The notes below the pieces were generated by a model that was not told the DNA's origin, ran no database searches, and saw nothing but the letters and a program-made list of their open reading frames with translations. The translations under genes were made by a program, and so were the position numbers. 64,000 nucleotides of DNA from Pomacea canaliculata (lineage: Eukaryota; Mollusca; Gastropoda; Architaenioglossa; Ampullariidae), in NCBI RefSeq assembly GCF_003073045.1, contig NC_037598.1:14546486-14610485 (forward strand), given 5' to 3'. Shown piece after piece: positions 61,125 to 64,000 of this stretch (position 1 is the stretch's first letter; each line of letters opens with the position of its first letter).

Positions 61125-63624
61125 AATTACACAGTCTATTTTGCACTTCATTTGTTAAGGAAGTGGAAGTTTAATTCATTTTTTACCTGTAACTTGCCAT
61201 CTGCAGTTATCAGAACCATCTTTATTTCTGAGTTGGTTTTTTTTTTTTTTGAGATAACAAGTACCGTGGTTTTTAAGCTTTACCTTTTGTTATGAATACT
61301 TCTGTTTCGTTAAGAAAATATGTGACTTGGACGCCAGTCTTGTGGTTGGCACAATCCTTGAAAGCAAAACCTTTTTAACACATTTTGACTTCATATTTTC
61401 AATATTTTGTGCTTTTCAACATATTTGATTTTGTTTTCTTGAATCACTCTTACTGCCTTCCTCACTGCCTGAGTGTGATTTTTTTATGTTGTGTTTTTTA
61501 GATTATTGATCTGAAAGTTTTTAAGACATTCCTCTTTCTGTAATCATTTTGGTTGTGTATAATATCAGTGATGGCAGTCACATTTCTGGCTGCTGATACA
61601 GAAAAGATTTTGAGATAGGAATTAAGACTGTGGTGAACATCCTTGCAGTTTATCTTTACTCAGCCAGTGTAGCTTTTGAAGCAAAACCAAAGGAAGCACA
61701 AACCTAATGATGAAATATTAATACATTTACAAAGAATAGCATTTTTTCGCTATTAAAGGGATTTTTTTAAGTACATATGAAACACTGAAAATATTATCCT
61801 TGGCAAAGTACCACCAACATTGATGAGCAATAATTGGTAGTCTTTGTCTTGATTTGTTTGATTTTGTTTTATTGTTGCATTGCACAAAGGCTTACTCAAT
61901 CTATTCTTGCAGTATTTAAAAGATTTTTGAAAGAATTTTTTTATTGGAACCTATTACTCCATAAGTATTTCTGATGTAGATTTCCTGAAAAGAATTGTAT
62001 GTAGCCATGTTGTCATGGTTAACTTGATTTTTGTAGACATAATGATTGATCTATGGCTAATAGACTGCAGTGCAGGCCATCAAGCAGGTTTCTTCTTCAG
62101 AAAGCTAGCTTTCCTTTGTACATGTGGAGATCTTATTATGAGCTGCCTTTGTGTAGATGAAAACTGTCTTGTCTGCCCTAATCCTGCATGACTTCAAGGG
62201 AAGAACGACAGTTGTGTGAAGGTGAGATGTGGTTTGTGAAGTGCTAGGGTAGAAATCCTGTTGTGTGGCTGTCTCTTTTATCATCCCAGCTGCATGCTGG
62301 GTGTCCTGAAGGATTGTGTGAAAGACCAAACATTGCCCTTTCAAGTTGATCTGATGAATATTTATGTCTCTTTCTTTTATCTGATTCCTTACAAAGATTA
62401 TTTTAAAGTATGTTCATATTGAAAGGCAACTGGTATCTTGTGCTGATGTTGAAACAGTACTTGTCCATTATAGAATTATTGTTGGAGGTATTGTTCAAGT
62501 AAAGGACCCATTATCCTGTGTGCTGTGAGTGTCCAGTAAGCTTCACTGATCTTGTGAAAAGTGAGGTGAACTTCTCCTAAGACAAGGTCATGTGTGCAAT
62601 ATTTTTCTAAATACAATTGTGTTCTGGTAATGCATGTACATCTTTTTTAATTTTTTGTTTACACTCCATAATTCCTTGCAGAAATTCCTTCTTGTTACAT
62701 TTTTTTTCAAAGAAAATCAGCTGCTGCCTACTCAACGTTGTGTTGCTTTGTTATTTTTTAAACTTTTTTGTTTCTTAAAGACATACTGCAGTTTGCTCAG
62801 AAACATTAGTAAATGTGACCTCTTGTTTAATTTTTTTTTAACTGATGTAGGGGGGATTGCCTTATATTGTGTTGGGTTGTTGTTTGTTTTTTTTTTGTCA
62901 GAGGAGGGGGTTGGCCTTTTTTGTGGGGGGTGGAGAAAGAGTGATTTATTATATGGAAGTGAATCCACAAATTAAGAATTGTAATGTATTCTTGCTGTCT
63001 GCCAAGCAGATAAATTACATGACGTATTTAACTGTGAAGTCTTTAAATTGCTTTTCTTCTACACAGGAGTAATGTATGTTTACAATGTTAAGTATATACA
63101 GTTTTGTTTACTGGATCATATGGTCTGATTTTGGTCCGATATTTTGTTCCAGCTGATGCTCATTCCACTTATACACGCTCAGAATTTTGTGTTTATTTTA
63201 TGTTGAACCTCATGCTACACTGTGAGCAATTGTAGATATTTTTGAAGCATAATTATATACATTCCTTTGCAGATGGGAAGTAAGACTTTTATTCTAAATG
63301 AGCTTTTCGGTTCCAGAGAGTTTATTTATTTGTTTTCCTTTAGCTTAAATTTGATATAATTTTAATGGTCCGAGATGTCACATTATGCTTTATTTAGAAG
63401 TTATGTTTCTGTTTTAGACTGCTGACAATGAAGGTCAGATAATATCAGAAACATCACCTCATTTGATCTTTATCCACCCATTCTTTGTTTTATTCTTCTG
63501 TGGGAAGGGAATTGTGTAGGAAACTACATTCCTATTATTGTTTTGAAATTTATGTGAGCGTTAAAGTGAATTCTTTTACTGGTTTTTTAACAAAAAAAAC
63601 TTTTGACTGTTGTTTTCTAATAAA
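61125..63624 (+). other. ELAPOR: ELAPOR 3' UTR with poly(A) signal
   Basis: About 2.5 kb after the stop without a credible ORF; T-rich. AATAAA at 63619-63624 is the first clear canonical signal I find, so a long 3' UTR is likely. Confidence 0.5.
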
Positions 63625-64000
63625 TCATATATATATATACATCTTTCAGTTTTGTGTTTAGGAATTATGTTTTTTGCCAAAAGTTGTTAGCTAGTTAAAT
63701 TTATTATGGCTGATCGTTTGAAAAGGTCTTTTCGCTGGTACAGCGCATTACTGTTTCGCAGACTGTTGTTTTTATGGCGTATAGCTATATACCTCAACCA
63801 CAGGTCTTTTAAAGTTGCTTCCCTTAGCATGCTGGCCCATTCTTTTGTGGCCAGTGCAATTTATTGATGTGGATTGTTTTCGACATATAAGCGCTTATAA
63901 ACAGTTCCGATGTAGTCATACAGCAGCAGCCGAAATAACTCAATTCTTGCCGCTTTCAGACAGGTAAACCATGGTGCCTAAATAGCGGAATTTTCAGAAA
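63625..64000. other. Intergenic end of window
   Basis: AT-rich after a (TA)n run. The last 100 bases contain ctttcagacaggtaaaccat, which could be an exon end with a donor, but nothing can be assigned. Confidence 0.25.

Noticed and set aside
62105..62975. ORFs in the ELAPOR 3' UTR
   Set aside because: Driven by T-rich sequence and on both strands; no conserved features.
1..64000. CRISPR array, tRNA or rRNA genes, prokaryotic operons
   Set aside because: No regularly spaced direct repeats with unique spacers and no RNA gene seen; the only tRNA-like sequence is the SINE head.

Overview
This is a eukaryotic, metazoan window. It is AT-rich, its genes are cut into small exons with GT-AG introns, and it carries several kinds of animal transposon debris. 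I read six protein-coding genes by splicing exons by hand and checking that every intron phase agrees. The mix of a histamine-H1-like receptor, a bacterial-style chitobiase and the SINE, hAT and Tigger-like elements suggests a lophotrochozoan, most likely a mollusc. That placement is inference.

Layout. (1) 3-847 (+): 3' end of a biogenic-amine GPCR resembling histamine H1 receptors, with an apparent one-base frameshift. (2) 17016-6116 (-): complete 13-exon PTPDC1-type phosphatase, 742 codons, including a 22-nt microexon; two introns hold decayed LINE pieces in antisense. (3) 17894-22621 (+): complete 8-exon peroxisomal phytanoyl-CoA dioxygenase, 331 codons, divergent from PTPDC1 across about 0.9 kb. 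(4) 33008-24845 (-): complete 10-exon GH20 chitobiase-type beta-N-acetylhexosaminidase, 876 codons, convergent with the PHYH gene. (5) 38614-35168 (-): CFAP276 (C1orf194), a ciliary doublet protein, 168 codons, with two equal-length alternative last exons. (6) 39104-61124 (+): 22-exon ELAPOR (KIAA1324/EIG121) homologue, about 1009 codons once two one-base gaps are allowed for, with a 2.5-kb 3' UTR.

Genes 5 and 6 start 490 bp apart, head to head, around an NRF-1-like palindrome. As I remember it, human CFAP276 and ELAPOR1 are also head-to-head neighbours, so this may be an ancient bidirectional pair. PTPDC1 and CFAP276 are both cilium proteins; PHYH and the hexosaminidase are metabolic.

The most unusual observations are the duplicated mutually exclusive C-terminal exons of CFAP276, three 30-bp-spaced copies of a splice donor in the hexosaminidase gene, a perfect 58-bp palindrome with no spacer inside a dispersed repeat, two long-TIR elements of one family, and three one-base deletions confined to two of the six genes. 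I found no CRISPR array, rRNA or tRNA gene, and no operon-like system.
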